A DNA stretch of 51,131 bases from Janthinobacterium sp. GW458P (lineage in GTDB: Bacteria > Pseudomonadota > Gammaproteobacteria > Burkholderiales > Burkholderiaceae_D), in the NCBI RefSeq assembly GCF_002127585.1, contig NZ_NEGZ01000036.1, forward strand, positions 1-51,131, read 5' to 3'. The stretch's first letter is position 1. The number at the start of each line of letters is the position of its first letter. The translations under genes were made by a program, and so were the position numbers. The notes under the pieces were generated by a model that did not search any database, was not told where the DNA came from, and was given only the letters and a program-made list of their open reading frames with translations. Positions 1 to 10,345 of this stretch are shown one piece after another.

Positions 1-204
1 GGCGACGCCAAGACCGCCCCTGCCAAGCACCCCGCTTGCGGCGCCTGTTCCGCCTTTTGCCTGGGCGCGCTGATGCCGCCCCCCTGCGCCCTGCCTGCCG
101 CCGCCGCCAATGGCGCGGCACATGCCGCCGCCTCCGCTGCCGCCTTGCTGCCGGGATTCATTCCCGACGGCGTGCGCCGGCCGCCGCGACCGCTTTCCGC
201 CTAA
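1..204 (+). CDS. C-terminal part of a small Cys/Ala-rich protein (DUF2946-like?)
   Basis: Frame 1 is open from the window edge to a TAA at 202-204, giving 67 codons. It carries a CGACSAFC cluster, then Ala-rich hydrophobic sequence and a tail rich in Pro and Arg (RRPPRPLSA). Short proteins with a Cys/His pair, a hydrophobic stretch and an Arg/Pro-rich end occur in the DUF2946 family, often near copper-handling genes. The DUF411 gene that follows in the same direction fits that setting. The start lies outside the window. Family assignment is tentative; the open frame and stop are directly visible. Confidence 0.45.
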   Translation, partial: GDAKTAPAKHPACGACSAFCLGALMPPPCALPAAAANGAAHAAASAAALLPGFIPDGVRRPPRPLSA

Positions 205-299
205 GCGCCGGCAGCAACGCCGGCACGTTTGCGCGCGCGCAAACCCAGAGCGGGCCACGCGGGTGGCCACGATTATCTTATTTATTTGAAAACAACACC

Positions 300-743
300 A
301 TGATCAAACATTTCTTATTGCGCGGCGCCTTCGCCGGCATGCTGGGCCTGCCCACGTTCGCCATGGCGGCCTTGCCCGTCATTGAAGTCTACAAGAGCGC
401 CTCGTGCGGCTGCTGTGCCGACTGGATCAAGCACCTGGAAGCGAACGGCTTCACGGTGCGCGCGAAAAATGTCGAGATGCCGGCGCAATACCGCAAGCTG
501 TCCGGCATTCCCGACCAGCTCGGTTCATGCCACACGGGCCTCGTCAACGGCTACGCCATCGAGGGCCATGTGCCCGCCAGCGAGATCAAGCAGCTGCTGC
601 GCGAAAAACCGAAGGCCAAGGGCCTGGCCGTGCCCGCCATGCCGATGGGCTCGCCAGGCATGGAAGGTCCGCGCAAGGATCCGTACGACGTCTTCCTCGT
701 CAATAACAATGGCAGCACCACGGTCTACAAGCATTACAAATAA
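300..743 (+). CDS. DUF411 family periplasmic metal-associated protein
   Basis: A 147-residue protein. The ATG at 300 begins a signal peptide (hydrophobic core GAFAGMLGLPTFAMA, cleavage after AMA). The frame is open further upstream, but that stretch overlaps the previous gene and is Arg-rich, so the later start is preferred although its ribosome site is weak. The mature part opens like a thioredoxin-fold protein (VIEVYKSASCGCCADW, CxCC motif) and has a later single Cys in LGSCHTG, both typical of DUF411. These proteins are found next to copper-resistance genes and are thought to bind metal in the periplasm. The gene ends just before a strong bidirectional terminator. Family call is firm; exact function is not known. 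Confidence 0.8.
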   Translation: MIKHFLLRGAFAGMLGLPTFAMAALPVIEVYKSASCGCCADWIKHLEANGFTVRAKNVEMPAQYRKLSGIPDQLGSCHTGLVNGYAIEGHVPASEIKQLLREKPKAKGLAVPAMPMGSPGMEGPRKDPYDVFLVNNNGSTTVYKHYK

Positions 744-756
744 GGCTGAACGGCCA

Positions 757-797
757 TAAAAAAACGCCGCCGGGATCGCTCCCCGCGGCGTTTTTTG
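757..797. terminator. Bidirectional Rho-independent terminator
   Basis: An A-run, the stem CGCCGC/GCGGCG with a G+C-rich centre, and a T-run (TTTTTT at 791-796). A/T runs on both sides let it work on both strands. It separates the converging DUF411 and isocitrate dehydrogenase genes. Confidence 0.85.
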
Positions 798-834
798 TCA
801 GGCAGTAAAGAACTTACCGCCTGTCAAGATTGCA

Positions 835-3066
835 TCAGATGCTGGCCAAGGCCGCGTTCAGCGTGGCGCTCGGACGCATGACGGCGTCCGTTTTCACCGG
901 ATCGGGCAAGTAGTAGCCGCCGATATCCATTTCCTTGCCTTGCACTTCTTTCAGCTCGGCAACGATCTTCTCTTCATTGGCGGCCAGGGTTTGCGCCAGC
1001 GGCGCGAAGTGTGCCGCCAGTTCCGCGTCATCCTTCTGCGCGGCCAGGGCTTGCGCCCAGTACAGGGCCAGGTAGAAATGGCTGCCGCGGTTGTCGAGTT
1101 CACCGGTGCGTGGCGATGGCGACTTGTTGTTGTCCAGCAACTTGCCGGTGGCTTCGTCCAGGGTTTTGGCGAGGATTTTGGCCTTCGCATTGCCCGTCTT
1201 GATGCCCATGTCTTCCAGCGACACGGCCAGGGCCAGGAATTCGCCCAGCGAATCCCAGCGCAGGTGGTTTTCTTCCACCAGCTGCTTGACATGTTTCGGC
1301 GCCGAACCGCCGGCGCCCGTTTCGTACATGCCGCCGCCGGCCATCAATGGCACGATGGACAGCATCTTGGCGGACGTGCCCAGTTCCAGGATCGGGAACA
1401 GGTCGGTCAGGTAGTCGCGCAGGATGTTGCCGGTCACGGAAATGGTGTCCAGGCCGCGGAAGGCGCGTTCCAGCGTGTAGCGCATGGCGCGCGTCTGCGA
1501 CATGATCTGGATGTCCAGGCCCTTGGTGTCGTGTTCCTTCAGGTAAACCTGTACCTTCTTGATCACTTCGTTCTCGTGCGGACGGTAGGAATCGAGCCAG
1601 AACACGGCAGGCATGCCCGAGTTGCGCGCGCGCGTGACGGCCAGCTTGACCCAGTCGCGGATCGGCGCGTCCTTGACCTGGCACATGCGCCAGATATCGC
1701 CCTCTTCCACCGTCTGCGTCAGCAGCACTTCGCCCGTTTCCAGGTCGGTGATGTTGGCGGTGCCGCCTTCCGGCACTTCAAACGTCTTGTCGTGCGAACC
1801 GTATTCTTCCGCCTGCTGCGCCATCAGGCCCACGTTCGGCACGGTGCCCATGGTCTTCGGATCGAAGTTGCCATGCCATTTGCAGAAGCCGATCATTTCC
1901 TGATAGATGCGCGCGAAAGTCGATTCCGGCATGACTGCCTTGACATCCTTCGGACGGCCGTCGGCGCCCCACATCTTGCCGCCGATGCGGATCATGGCGG
2001 GCATCGACGCGTCGACGATGATGTCGTTCGGCGAATGGAAGTTGGTGATGCCCTTGGCCGAGTCGACCATGGCCAGTTCCGGACGGTTCGCGTGGCAGGC
2101 GTGCAGGTCCTTGAGGATTTCATCCTTTTGCGACGCTGGCAGGGTCTCGATCTTGTCGTACAGGTTGCTCATGCCGTTGTTGACATTGACGCCCAGCTTG
2201 TCGAACAGTTCGGCGTGCTTGGCGAACGCGTCCTTGTAGAAAATGCGCACGCAGTGACCGAAAACGATCGGGTGCGACACTTTCATCATGGTGGCCTTGA
2301 CGTGCAGCGAGAACATCACGCCCGTCTTGAAGGCGTCGTCGATTTCCTTCTCGTAGAATTCCAGCAGCGCTTTCTTGCTCATGAACATGCTGTCGATGAT
2401 TTCGCCCGCTTGCAGGGAAACCTTCGGTTTCAGCACGATGGTCTTGCCCGAGGCGGTGACCAGTTCCATCTTGACGTCGCGCGCCTTTTCCAGGGTCAGC
2501 GACTTTTCGCCATGGTAGAAGTCGCCATGGTGCATGTGCGACACGTGGGTCTGCGACGCCTGGCTCCACTCGCCCATCGAATGCGGGTGCTTGCGGGCGT
2601 ACTCTTTGACAGCCTTCGGTGCGCGGCGGTCGGAGTTGCCTTCGCGCAGAACCGGATTGACCGAGCTGCCGATGCACTTGCCGTAGCGGGCCTTCAGGGC
2701 TTTTTCTTCTTCCGTCTTCGCCTCTTCCGGGTAGTCCGGCAGCTTGTAGCCGCGGGCTTGCAGTTCGCGCACGCAGGTGATCAGCTGGCCCTGGGAAGCA
2801 CTGATGTTCGGCAATTTGATGATGTTGGTGTCCGGATTCTGGGTCAGCTTGCCCAGTTCAGCCAGGGTATTCGGGACTTTTTGCTCGTCCGTCAGGAATT
2901 CGGGGAATTCGGCCAGTACACGCGACGCCACCGAAATATCGCTGGAAACCACGTCCACGCCGGCCGGCGCGGTGAATTTTTTAATAATCGGCAACAGGGA
3001 ATACGTCGCCAGCAGCGGCGCCTCGTCAGTCAGCGTGTAGATGATTTTGGATTTTTGTGTTGCCAT
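835..3066 (-). CDS. icd: NADP-dependent isocitrate dehydrogenase, monomeric type
   Basis: About 743 residues, the length of the monomeric IDH family and much longer than the roughly 420-residue dimeric enzyme. It oxidatively decarboxylates isocitrate to 2-oxoglutarate with NADP+ in the cytoplasm (TCA cycle). The N-terminus ([20 protein letters not shown]) and segments such as [16 protein letters not shown] and [16 protein letters not shown] are family hallmarks. Two in-frame ATGs lie at 3072 and 3066. The Shine-Dalgarno AAGGGA abuts the first and is 6 nt from the second, so 3066 is chosen. Codon use matches the neighbours and the gene appears intact. It is a single-gene unit facing the terminator at 757-797. 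Confidence 0.95.
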   Translation of the reverse strand: MATQKSKIIYTLTDEAPLLATYSLLPIIKKFTAPAGVDVVSSDISVASRVLAEFPEFLTDEQKVPNTLAELGKLTQNPDTNIIKLPNISASQGQLITCVRELQARGYKLPDYPEEAKTEEEKALKARYGKCIGSSVNPVLREGNSDRRAPKAVKEYARKHPHSMGEWSQASQTHVSHMHHGDFYHGEKSLTLEKARDVKMELVTASGKTIVLKPKVSLQAGEIIDSMFMSKKALLEFYEKEIDDAFKTGVMFSLHVKATMMKVSHPIVFGHCVRIFYKDAFAKHAELFDKLGVNVNNGMSNLYDKIETLPASQKDEILKDLHACHANRPELAMVDSAKGITNFHSPNDIIVDASMPAMIRIGGKMWGADGRPKDVKAVMPESTFARIYQEMIGFCKWHGNFDPKTMGTVPNVGLMAQQAEEYGSHDKTFEVPEGGTANITDLETGEVLLTQTVEEGDIWRMCQVKDAPIRDWVKLAVTRARNSGMPAVFWLDSYRPHENEVIKKVQVYLKEHDTKGLDIQIMSQTRAMRYTLERAFRGLDTISVTGNILRDYLTDLFPILELGTSAKMLSIVPLMAGGGMYETGAGGSAPKHVKQLVEENHLRWDSLGEFLALAVSLEDMGIKTGNAKAKILAKTLDEATGKLLDNNKSPSPRTGELDNRGSHFYLALYWAQALAAQKDDAELAAHFAPLAQTLAANEEKIVAELKEVQGKEMDIGGYYLPDPVKTDAVMRPSATLNAALASI

Positions 3067-3414
3067 GTTCATTCCCTTGTATGCGGTGATGCCTGGTGGT
3101 TAACTTTCTTCATTCCAAACACAGGACGGTTAGCCTTGCTTTGGACGGCTAGTGTGCCGGCGGTGACGCCGTGCTTGCCCACCACGTATTTTAGACTGTC
3201 CTGCCGCTGTTTGTGTATCAGATGCCGAGGAATCTTATATAAGACAGCAAATATCTGGCGGCGGCAGGCCGGAATGGCCATTTTCCGTCTTGAAATGCCG
3301 GCAGCACAGACGATGCGGCATGTATGCGACAATGGAAACAAATTAAATAAAAGCAATATCCAAACGAAAGCGGCATCGGTGCCGCCTCCTTGTCGACGAT
3401 GCGGCGCAGTTTCT
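3067..3414. other. Intergenic region upstream of icd
   Basis: About 350 bp between the end of the kinase/GGDEF gene and the start of icd, both on the minus strand. It is more A+T-rich than its surroundings (3225-3365), as expected for the icd promoter. A hairpin at 3370-3385 probably ends the upstream gene. No credible small gene was found in it. Confidence 0.5.
3370..3385 (-). terminator. Probable terminator of the kinase/GGDEF gene
   Basis: Inverted repeat GCGGCA-N4-TGCCGC, 30 nt past the stop codon on the minus strand and followed by TTTCGTTT. The T-tract is interrupted, so efficiency is uncertain. Confidence 0.5.
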
Positions 3415-6400
3415 TCATGGCATGGCAAGCGCCCGCAGCACGACGCAATTGCGCCCCGCATCCTTGGCGCTGTACAGCGCGGCATCGGCCAGGCGCATCA
3501 GCGCATCCGGATCGGCGGCGCCCGGCACCGGCTGGATCGCGACGCCGACGCTGATCGTCACCTGTCCCGCATCCGCCCCCGCGTGGGCGATGCCCAGGTC
3601 TGCGATGGCGCGCCGCAGCGCTTCGCCGATCAGGCGCGCCTCGTCCGCGCCCGTATTTGGCAGCACGATCGAAAACTCTTCGCCGCCGTAGCGCGCCGTC
3701 AGGTCGCCTGCGCGGCGCATGCTGGCCAGCAGGGCGTGCGCGACGCGGATCAGGCACGCGTCGCCGGGCTGGTGGCCGTAATGGTCGTTGTACCGCTTGA
3801 AGTAATCGACGTCGAGCATGATGACGGCAAGCGGCTGGCCGACGCGGGTGGCGCGCGCGCATTCGGCGCGCAGCACGTCGTCGAAATGACGGCGGTTTGC
3901 CAGGCCCGTCAAGCCGTCGGTGATGGACAGCGTGGCCAGCTTGCGGTTGGCGTCTTCCAGCTGCTCGGTACGCTCCGCAACGCGCCGTTCCAGGCTGTCA
4001 TGCAGCCTGGCGCTGGAGATCGAGATCATCGCCTGCGCGCCCAGCATGCGCAGGAAGGCCACGCGCTCCTCCGTGAACGAGGCGTCGGCAAGCCGGTTTT
4101 CGAAGTACAGGACGCCGTCGATCTGGCCGCCATGCCGGATCGGCAGGCACATGACGGCACGCGGCCGCTGCAAGCGCACGTAGGGGTCGCCGGCAAAGCG
4201 CGACACGTCGGCGATGCTGTCCTCGATGACCGCGGCGCCCGTGCGGATGACGTAGCGCAGCAGCGACAGCGGAAACTGCGGGTCGCTGGCGGCGTCGAGG
4301 TCGAGCCGGCGCGCCTGCAGCACGGTGACGGCGTCGCCATCGATGTCGGCCTCCAGCTGGTAGGCGCCATCGGACAGCAGCAGCAGGCGCGCCACCTGCC
4401 CGCCGGCGTTTTCGCACACGATGGAGATAAGGCGCGTCAACACGTTGCGCAGGCCGACTTCGTTCGACAGGATCTGGGCCGCTTTCAGCAGCGACACCAG
4501 GTCGAGCGCGGAACTGCCGTGCGTGAGGGAGGCAAAATGCGGCTGCAGGGCGCGTCCCGCCCCTGCGGGCAGCAGCGCAGCATGGCGCGCCCGCAGCTGC
4601 GCCACCTTGCCTTCCGCGCCCCACTGGCCGTAATGGGCGATGGCGTCCCGCAGGAACACGGCGGCCACGCGCGCTTGCCCCTGGTCCGACCAGCATTCGC
4701 CGCACAGCTCATTGCCCAGCGCCTGCACGTTGACGTAGCCGGCCAGGCCGGCGGCGTCGACGGCCTGCTGGTACAGGCGCGTGGCCAGCGGCAGGTCCTG
4801 CCGGTAGCGCGCCATCTCGGCCGTCACCAGCAGATGCTTGGCGGCGCTATTGTCCGAGCCTTGCCTGGCCCAGCCGGCCAGACTGGCTTGCAGCGTGCCG
4901 ATCACGGCCAGCACGTCGGCGGCGTCCGGACGCGCGGGATCGCGCCGCAAGGCGCGCAGCAGGATCAGCGCGGCGTAGAAGCTGGACTCGGCAACCTTGG
5001 CCTGGCCGCGCATGATCTGGGTGACCATGCCCAGCTGGCCAGCCAGTATCTCGGCGTCGGCGCCGTCGAACAGGTAGGCGTTGCGTATCTTGCCTTGCAA
5101 GAAATAGGCGCGGTACAGCTGCGAATGGCCATATTGCTCAAGAAAGCGCGCTTCGCTGAACGTCGCATCGTCGTAGCTGTCGTGACGGGGAAGCAGGCCC
5201 ATCAGGCACTTGATCGGCTGGATCGCGGCCGCCACGCAGCAGTCGGCCATCGCCTGCTGGCCGTTGGCGCGCATCAGCGCCAGGTCTTGCCCGATGTCGT
5301 GCATCAGGTGCGGCAGGTAATCGCCGAGGATGATGCGCTCCGTCGCGCGCACGGCCGCCACCACGCCGACCTGGACGAAATCGGCGATTTCCAGCGCCCA
5401 GCCGAACGCTTCCTCGTACAGGGCGTCGGAGCTGCGTAGCGGCCGCGTCCAGTGGTTGCTGAGTGCGCCGAACATCAGCGCCGTGAGGGTGCGCGTCTGC
5501 AGGTTGGCGCGGCGCCTGGCCAGCGCCATCGCCATGGCGCCGAAGTCGTAGCCGCGCGCGACGTCGCCGCCGTACAGCGCCAGCATCAGCGCGTAGCCGA
5601 CATAGGCGACAGCGCTGAAGTCGCTATTCCCCTGCTGCATGGACAGGCGCGTCATCGACACCACCATCAGCGCACTGAGATCCTGCTGGCCCGCGTAATA
5701 GCTGGCCATCCACAAGCCCTGCATCATCTGCATCGCGGCCACGGCGCCCGGATCGTTCATTTCCCCGGCCGCCAGCAAGGCGTCGGGGGCGTGCGCGCCG
5801 GGCAGCCGCCCGATGTCGGCGAGAATATCGGCGAAGCGCGCCTTCATGTGCGCCACGTCGTGGGGAATGTCGATATCCAGCTGCGCCAGGCCGTCGCGCT
5901 GCACGGCGATGGCTTCGAGCAGGCGCCCCTGCAATTGGTACTGGTGCGCCTGGATGGCGATGCAGCGCAGCTGCTGCAGCGGACTCAAGGCGCGGGCGCG
6001 CAGCAGCGGATAGATGGCCTCGGCGGCGTCGAACTGGCCGCACAGATAGGCCGCTTCGGCCGCGCCCAGCTGCAGGTCGAGCCAGAGGTCCGCATGGCCG
6101 CGCCAGGCCTGCGCCGGCAGCAGCTCCAGGCCGGTGCGCATGTGCTCCAAGGTAGCCTGGAACGCGGCGGCGCGGCGCGCCTTGCCGCCGGCCTGCAGAT
6201 TGAGCGCGGCCAGCCGCGCGCGTTCGCCCGCATCGCGCATCAGCGCGCGGCCGGCGTTGAGCTGCTCGACGATTTCAAACAGCGCGCCATCGAGGCACTG
6301 CTGCGTCGTATGCCGCAGCAGCAGGCGGCCGATGAGCAGATGGTTGGCCGCGCGCGCGCCGTCATCGGCGGCCAGGTAGGCCGCCTGCTGGACCCGGTCG

Positions 6401-8457
6401 TGCAGGAATCGGTAACTGACGCCGCTCTCGCCACGCCCGGTGCCGCCATTGACATATTTATAGCGTTCGTCGAGCGGCTGGATCAGCCCTGCCTTGAGCG
6501 CCGGCCACAGTTCCTGCTGCGTGCGCCAGGGTGCCCGGTCCACGGCCAGGGCGAGCGTATCGAGCGTGAAGCGGTTGCCGCTCGATGCCGCCAGTTGCAG
6601 CAGATGCTGCGTGACGCCGGGCAGGCGGCGGATTTTCTCAAGCAGCACCTCGACCACGTTGTCAGTGTATCTGGCCTGTTCGATCGCCGGCAAGTCCCAC
6701 TCCCAGCAATCGCCGTCGGCCTGGTAGCGCAGGTGGCCCGCATCATTGAGCGCCGCGAGGAACTGATTGAGGAAGAAGGGATTGCCGGCCGTCTTCCGGT
6801 AGCAGATGCGGCTCAGCGGCGCGCAGTCGGGGACTGCCACGCGCACGGTGGCCGCCACCATTTGCGCAATCTGCGGCTCGGTCAGTGCGGCCAGCAACAG
6901 CGTGGACAGGCGCGCGCCGCGCGCCAGCAGCTTGTCGCGCAAGCCCGTGAGCGGATGCGCGGCGTCCACTTCGTTGTCGCGGTACGCGCCGATGAACAGC
7001 ATGCAGCACGTGTCGCAGGAAACCATGAGCCGCTCAAGCATCCGCAGCGTGGCCATGTCGGCCCATTGCAGGTCGTCGAGGAACAGCACCAGCGGATGCC
7101 CGGCGGCGGCGAACACTTCGACGAAGCGGGGAAACAGGCGGTCCAGGCGCAGCTGGGCCTGTTCCGGCGCCGGCTCGGGCACGGCGTCGGTGGGACCGAC
7201 GATCAGCGCCAGCTCGGGTATCAGTTCGACGATCACGCCCAGGCCGCTGCCCAGGGCGGCATGCAGTTTTCCGGACCACTGCCGCAGCGTTTCTTCTGGC
7301 TGGCCCAGCAACTGGCGCACCAGCCCCTGGAAGGCCTGGACCAGCGAGGCATAGGGCACGTCGCGCTGGAGCTGGTCAAACTTGCCAGACAAGAAGCAGC
7401 CGCGCCGGGCAACGATCGGTTTTTGCACTTCGTTCACCACCGCCGACTTGCCGATGCCGGAATGGCCGGCCACCAGCAGCAGCTCGCAGCGGCCTGCGGC
7501 ACTGCGTTCAAACGCGGCCAGCAGCACGGCGATGGCGTCCTCGCGCCCGTGCAGCGTTTGTGGAATCAGGAAGCGGCCGTTGTGGCCGGACAAGGTGAGT
7601 GGCTGCGCCGGCTTTGCCGCACGGCATGCCTCAAGGTCGCTGCGCAAGCCTTGCAAGCTCTGGTAGCGTTGATCGGCATTCTTTTCCAGCAGCCGCTGAA
7701 GGATGGGCAGCAGCTGGCCAGGCAAGCCCGTGAGCGCCGGGTGCGACCAGTCCGGACTGCGCGCGATGTGACAATGCACGAGCTCCATCTCATCGCCTGC
7801 CTCGAATGGCGCCTGGCCGACCAGCAATTCGTACAAGGTGGCGCCGAGCGCATAGAAATCGGCGCGGTAGTCGACGCGCCGGTTCATGCGCCCCGTCTGC
7901 TCCGGCGCCATATAGCGCAGCGTGCCTTCCAGAACATGGAGATTGACGATGCCATGGCTTTCAAATGGCAGTTCGCAGGCGATGCCGAAATCGATCAGCT
8001 GCAACCGGCGCCGCTCGCCATTCCACGCCAGGTTCGATGGATTGATATCCTTGTGGATCACGCCCTGCCGGTGTACCTCGTCCAGCGCCGCGCACAGTTG
8101 CAGGGCGATGTCGAAAAAATCGTCCAGCGCCAGCGCGGGCTGCGATGGCGACGAGCGCGCCGCCGCCTGCGCGCGCACAAGCTGGTCGAGCGCCTGACCG
8201 CCGGCATCTTCCAGGAGCATCGTCCAGCGCCCCGCGTGCAGCTGCAGCGCAAGCGGATGCGCCACGCCCGGATGGCGGCAGCGGCGCGCGATCGCAAATT
8301 CACGCTTGAATTGTGCCACTTGCTGAAAGGAAGGAAACGGCTGGTTCGGCATCTTGACGATCAGCGCGGTGCCATCGGCGGCCCTGGCGCGGTAAACCCG
8401 CGAGCGGGCACCGCTGTGCAGCTGTTTGATGATCTCGTGGTCGAAAAGTGAGCTCAT
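3415..8457 (-). CDS. Ser/Thr kinase - AAA ATPase - GAF - diguanylate cyclase hybrid
   Basis: A 1680-residue cytoplasmic signalling protein. Residues 8-265 form a Hanks-type kinase with K35, E53, catalytic HKD (135-137), N142, DFG (156-158) and an APE-like APEQ. Residues ~300-560 form an AAA_16-type NTPase with Walker A GHSGIGKS (331-338) and Walker B ending LFLDDLQW (to 465). Helical TPR-like sequence follows to about 1280, then a GAF domain (about 1310-1480), a short coiled coil and a C-terminal GGDEF domain. The cyclase signature is GGEEF (1591-1595) with an inhibitory RxxD site (RAGD) five residues before it, so c-di-GMP synthesis with product inhibition is predicted. The same front half is better known fused to histidine kinases; here a GGDEF domain takes that place. 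The start has only a weak ribosome site. A single-gene unit. Confidence 0.88.
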   Translation of the reverse strand: MSSLFDHEIIKQLHSGARSRVYRARAADGTALIVKMPNQPFPSFQQVAQFKREFAIARRCRHPGVAHPLALQLHAGRWTMLLEDAGGQALDQLVRAQAAARSSPSQPALALDDFFDIALQLCAALDEVHRQGVIHKDINPSNLAWNGERRRLQLIDFGIACELPFESHGIVNLHVLEGTLRYMAPEQTGRMNRRVDYRADFYALGATLYELLVGQAPFEAGDEMELVHCHIARSPDWSHPALTGLPGQLLPILQRLLEKNADQRYQSLQGLRSDLEACRAAKPAQPLTLSGHNGRFLIPQTLHGREDAIAVLLAAFERSAAGRCELLLVAGHSGIGKSAVVNEVQKPIVARRGCFLSGKFDQLQRDVPYASLVQAFQGLVRQLLGQPEETLRQWSGKLHAALGSGLGVIVELIPELALIVGPTDAVPEPAPEQAQLRLDRLFPRFVEVFAAAGHPLVLFLDDLQWADMATLRMLERLMVSCDTCCMLFIGAYRDNEVDAAHPLTGLRDKLLARGARLSTLLLAALTEPQIAQMVAATVRVAVPDCAPLSRICYRKTAGNPFFLNQFLAALNDAGHLRYQADGDCWEWDLPAIEQARYTDNVVEVLLEKIRRLPGVTQHLLQLAASSGNRFTLDTLALAVDRAPWRTQQELWPALKAGLIQPLDERYKYVNGGTGRGESGVSYRFLHDRVQQAAYLAADDGARAANHLLIGRLLLRHTTQQCLDGALFEIVEQLNAGRALMRDAGERARLAALNLQAGGKARRAAAFQATLEHMRTGLELLPAQAWRGHADLWLDLQLGAAEAAYLCGQFDAAEAIYPLLRARALSPLQQLRCIAIQAHQYQLQGRLLEAIAVQRDGLAQLDIDIPHDVAHMKARFADILADIGRLPGAHAPDALLAAGEMNDPGAVAAMQMMQGLWMASYYAGQQDLSALMVVSMTRLSMQQGNSDFSAVAYVGYALMLALYGGDVARGYDFGAMAMALARRRANLQTRTLTALMFGALSNHWTRPLRSSDALYEEAFGWALEIADFVQVGVVAAVRATERIILGDYLPHLMHDIGQDLALMRANGQQAMADCCVAAAIQPIKCLMGLLPRHDSYDDATFSEARFLEQYGHSQLYRAYFLQGKIRNAYLFDGADAEILAGQLGMVTQIMRGQAKVAESSFYAALILLRALRRDPARPDAADVLAVIGTLQASLAGWARQGSDNSAAKHLLVTAEMARYRQDLPLATRLYQQAVDAAGLAGYVNVQALGNELCGECWSDQGQARVAAVFLRDAIAHYGQWGAEGKVAQLRARHAALLPAGAGRALQPHFASLTHGSSALDLVSLLKAAQILSNEVGLRNVLTRLISIVCENAGGQVARLLLLSDGAYQLEADIDGDAVTVLQARRLDLDAASDPQFPLSLLRYVIRTGAAVIEDSIADVSRFAGDPYVRLQRPRAVMCLPIRHGGQIDGVLYFENRLADASFTEERVAFLRMLGAQAMISISSARLHDSLERRVAERTEQLEDANRKLATLSITDGLTGLANRRHFDDVLRAECARATRVGQPLAVIMLDVDYFKRYNDHYGHQPGDACLIRVAHALLASMRRAGDLTARYGGEEFSIVLPNTGADEARLIGEALRRAIADLGIAHAGADAGQVTISVGVAIQPVPGAADPDALMRLADAALYSAKDAGRNCVVLRALAMP

Positions 8458-8907
8458 GGGCGAGTCTTGCGGTACACAGACGGTTGCGGAAGCCTCGGGG
8501 CGCAGATTTCGTGGCGTTAACTGATTGTAAGTATTATATCAGTTGAGATTCGTGGAGTGTATGCTCAGCGGCAATAGGCCCACTTGCACACATTGCCGCA
8601 GAGCTAGAGAGATTGTCTGCCGTGATGCAATTTTACAACGCAGATACCGTAGCGGCACCGGGATGCGGCCCGGACGGCGCCAGGAAAGTTCAGCGCCCCT
8701 GCCTGCCGATGCGCAGCCCGCCCCCCCCCCCCGGCGCCTGTCGAAGAATTTGACAGTCGAGCCCGCAAATCTCACTCTTCAAAAAATTTTACATATGAAT
8801 CAGTAGCTTGCACCGCTGGCCCTGTTCTTGCTCTCGTCTCTGCCGCAGGCATGGCCTGCCCGCGTGCCAGCCATGTCCCTGGCCGCAGTACCCGAGGAGA
8901 CGACATC
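8458..8907. other. Divergent intergenic region with a C12 tract
   Basis: 450 bp between the divergent kinase/GGDEF gene and the dockerin-like gene. It contains an inverted repeat CTGAT...ATCAG near 8521-8546 close to the kinase start, an uninterrupted run of 12 C at 8721-8732, and a TTGACA hexamer at 8750-8755 facing the dockerin-like gene. Short open frames here show no protein-like composition. Confidence 0.5.
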
Positions 8908-10272
8908 ATGACTGCTTTCCCTATAAACATCGCGGCAAGCGCCGCCCGCTGGTGCCGGCGCAGCTTCGCCATGGCCGCCTGCGCCGGCTTGCTGCTGGCG
9001 CCAGCGGCCATGGCGGCCAGCCAGCGCAGCGACCTGTTAAGCGGCGCGGGCCGTACCGACGGCAGCGGCTGGCAAGCGAGTCCCAACGGCGTCGACGGCT
9101 GGATTCCCGCCTACGGCCCCTACCCGAACCCGGTCACCATGCCCAATCCCCATATCAACCCGGAGGGCGTGCATGCCAACCTGATGTGGTACTGGCCCGG
9201 CCCCGGGCTGCCCGCACCAGGCAGCCCGCCGACCAGCGCCTACTTCCGCTACCAGCTCAACCTGGAACCGGGTCTGCTGCCGCAGATTGTCGCGCTGGTG
9301 GCGGCCGACGACCAGATGACGCTCACCGTCAATGGCGTCACGATCGGCAGCTACGAGCTGGCCGAGCACATGCCCGATGGCCAGCCTGAAGCGGTCGTCA
9401 TGGATCTGACGCCGGGGCTGCAGCCTGGCGCGAACCTGATCGAGATCCGCGCCACCGATAACGGTAGCTATCACTGGGTATTTTTCGATAGCTACAACAT
9501 TATGGCGTCGCCACAGCGCGTGCTGGTGAAGCTGGCGCCGGTCTTGACCAGCCTGATCGGCGACGTCGACAACTTCCACGGCGGCGATCCGGCCGACACC
9601 GCGCCCAGGTCGCAGCACGTGCTCGACATGCAGGACCATCTGGTGGCGGCACCCGCCATCAACCTGGACCAGCCCGCGGCGAAGCAGTCGGTCGGCCTGA
9701 GCCACGACGCCACGCTACCGGACGGTGCGCTGATCACCTCGGCGACCGTCAAGCTGCACGTCAGGATGACGGGCGATATCCCCGATAACGACGTCATTTT
9801 ATTTAACGAAAGCAATGTTCCTGAGCAAGGACAGGCCAGCCGGGTGATTGCGCTGCATGACCTGCTGGGCTTTCCCCCGCAGTCAGGCGCCACATATGAC
9901 CTCACCTGGAACCTGGCCAAGACGCCGCTGCGCAACTTCACCGCCGATGCGGTGACCGGCCAGCCGGACCAGGTGGTCAACCTGTTGCCCATGCTGAAGA
10001 ACGCACAACATCTGGACGTGCTGCTGGCCGACGACACCATGCTGGATTTTTCGCAACTGAGCATCACCTACACCACTGTCGACGCCGCTTCTGGCGACCT
10101 GAACAATGACGGCGCCGTCGATCGCGACGACCTGAACATCCTGCTGCTGGGACTGAACACCGTGGCATCGGCGTCGAACGACCCACGCGACCTCGACCAT
10201 GATGGACGCATCACCGTGCTCGACGTGCGCAAGCTGGTCGCCAGTTGCACCCGTGCGCTGTGCGGCAAGTAA
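8908..10272 (+). CDS. Exported protein with C-terminal dockerin-like EF-hand repeats
   Basis: 454 residues. The start at 8908 follows GAGGAG with good spacing; the frame is open upstream without such a site. A signal peptide is clear (Arg-containing n-region, hydrophobic AACAGLLLAPAAMAA). Most of the mature protein is a beta-rich region I cannot assign. The last ~55 residues hold two calcium-binding loops, DLNNDGAVDRDDL and DLDHDGRITVLDVRKL, spaced as in a type I dockerin. Dockerins bind cohesins, and the next gene encodes a cohesin-like PEP-CTERM protein, so the two products may interact outside the cell; that partnership is inference. The 73-bp gap suggests one transcript. Confidence 0.75.
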   Translation: MTAFPINIAASAARWCRRSFAMAACAGLLLAPAAMAASQRSDLLSGAGRTDGSGWQASPNGVDGWIPAYGPYPNPVTMPNPHINPEGVHANLMWYWPGPGLPAPGSPPTSAYFRYQLNLEPGLLPQIVALVAADDQMTLTVNGVTIGSYELAEHMPDGQPEAVVMDLTPGLQPGANLIEIRATDNGSYHWVFFDSYNIMASPQRVLVKLAPVLTSLIGDVDNFHGGDPADTAPRSQHVLDMQDHLVAAPAINLDQPAAKQSVGLSHDATLPDGALITSATVKLHVRMTGDIPDNDVILFNESNVPEQGQASRVIALHDLLGFPPQSGATYDLTWNLAKTPLRNFTADAVTGQPDQVVNLLPMLKNAQHLDVLLADDTMLDFSQLSITYTTVDAASGDLNNDGAVDRDDLNILLLGLNTVASASNDPRDLDHDGRITVLDVRKLVASCTRALCGK

Positions 10273-10345
10273 GCCGATGCCGGTACGCCAATCTTTCACG
10301 CCGGCCGTGTGCGGCCGGCTTGCTCATATTGCGGGAGAGGTGATC

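Noticed and set aside
940..5439. Long open frame (1499 codons) on the plus strand
   Set aside because: It runs antisense through icd and the kinase/GGDEF gene, is rich in Arg, His and Gln, has no domain and reflects high G+C at codon position 3 of the real genes.
5452..8451. 999-codon plus-strand open frame
   Set aside because: Antisense shadow of the kinase/GGDEF gene; no domains, biased composition.
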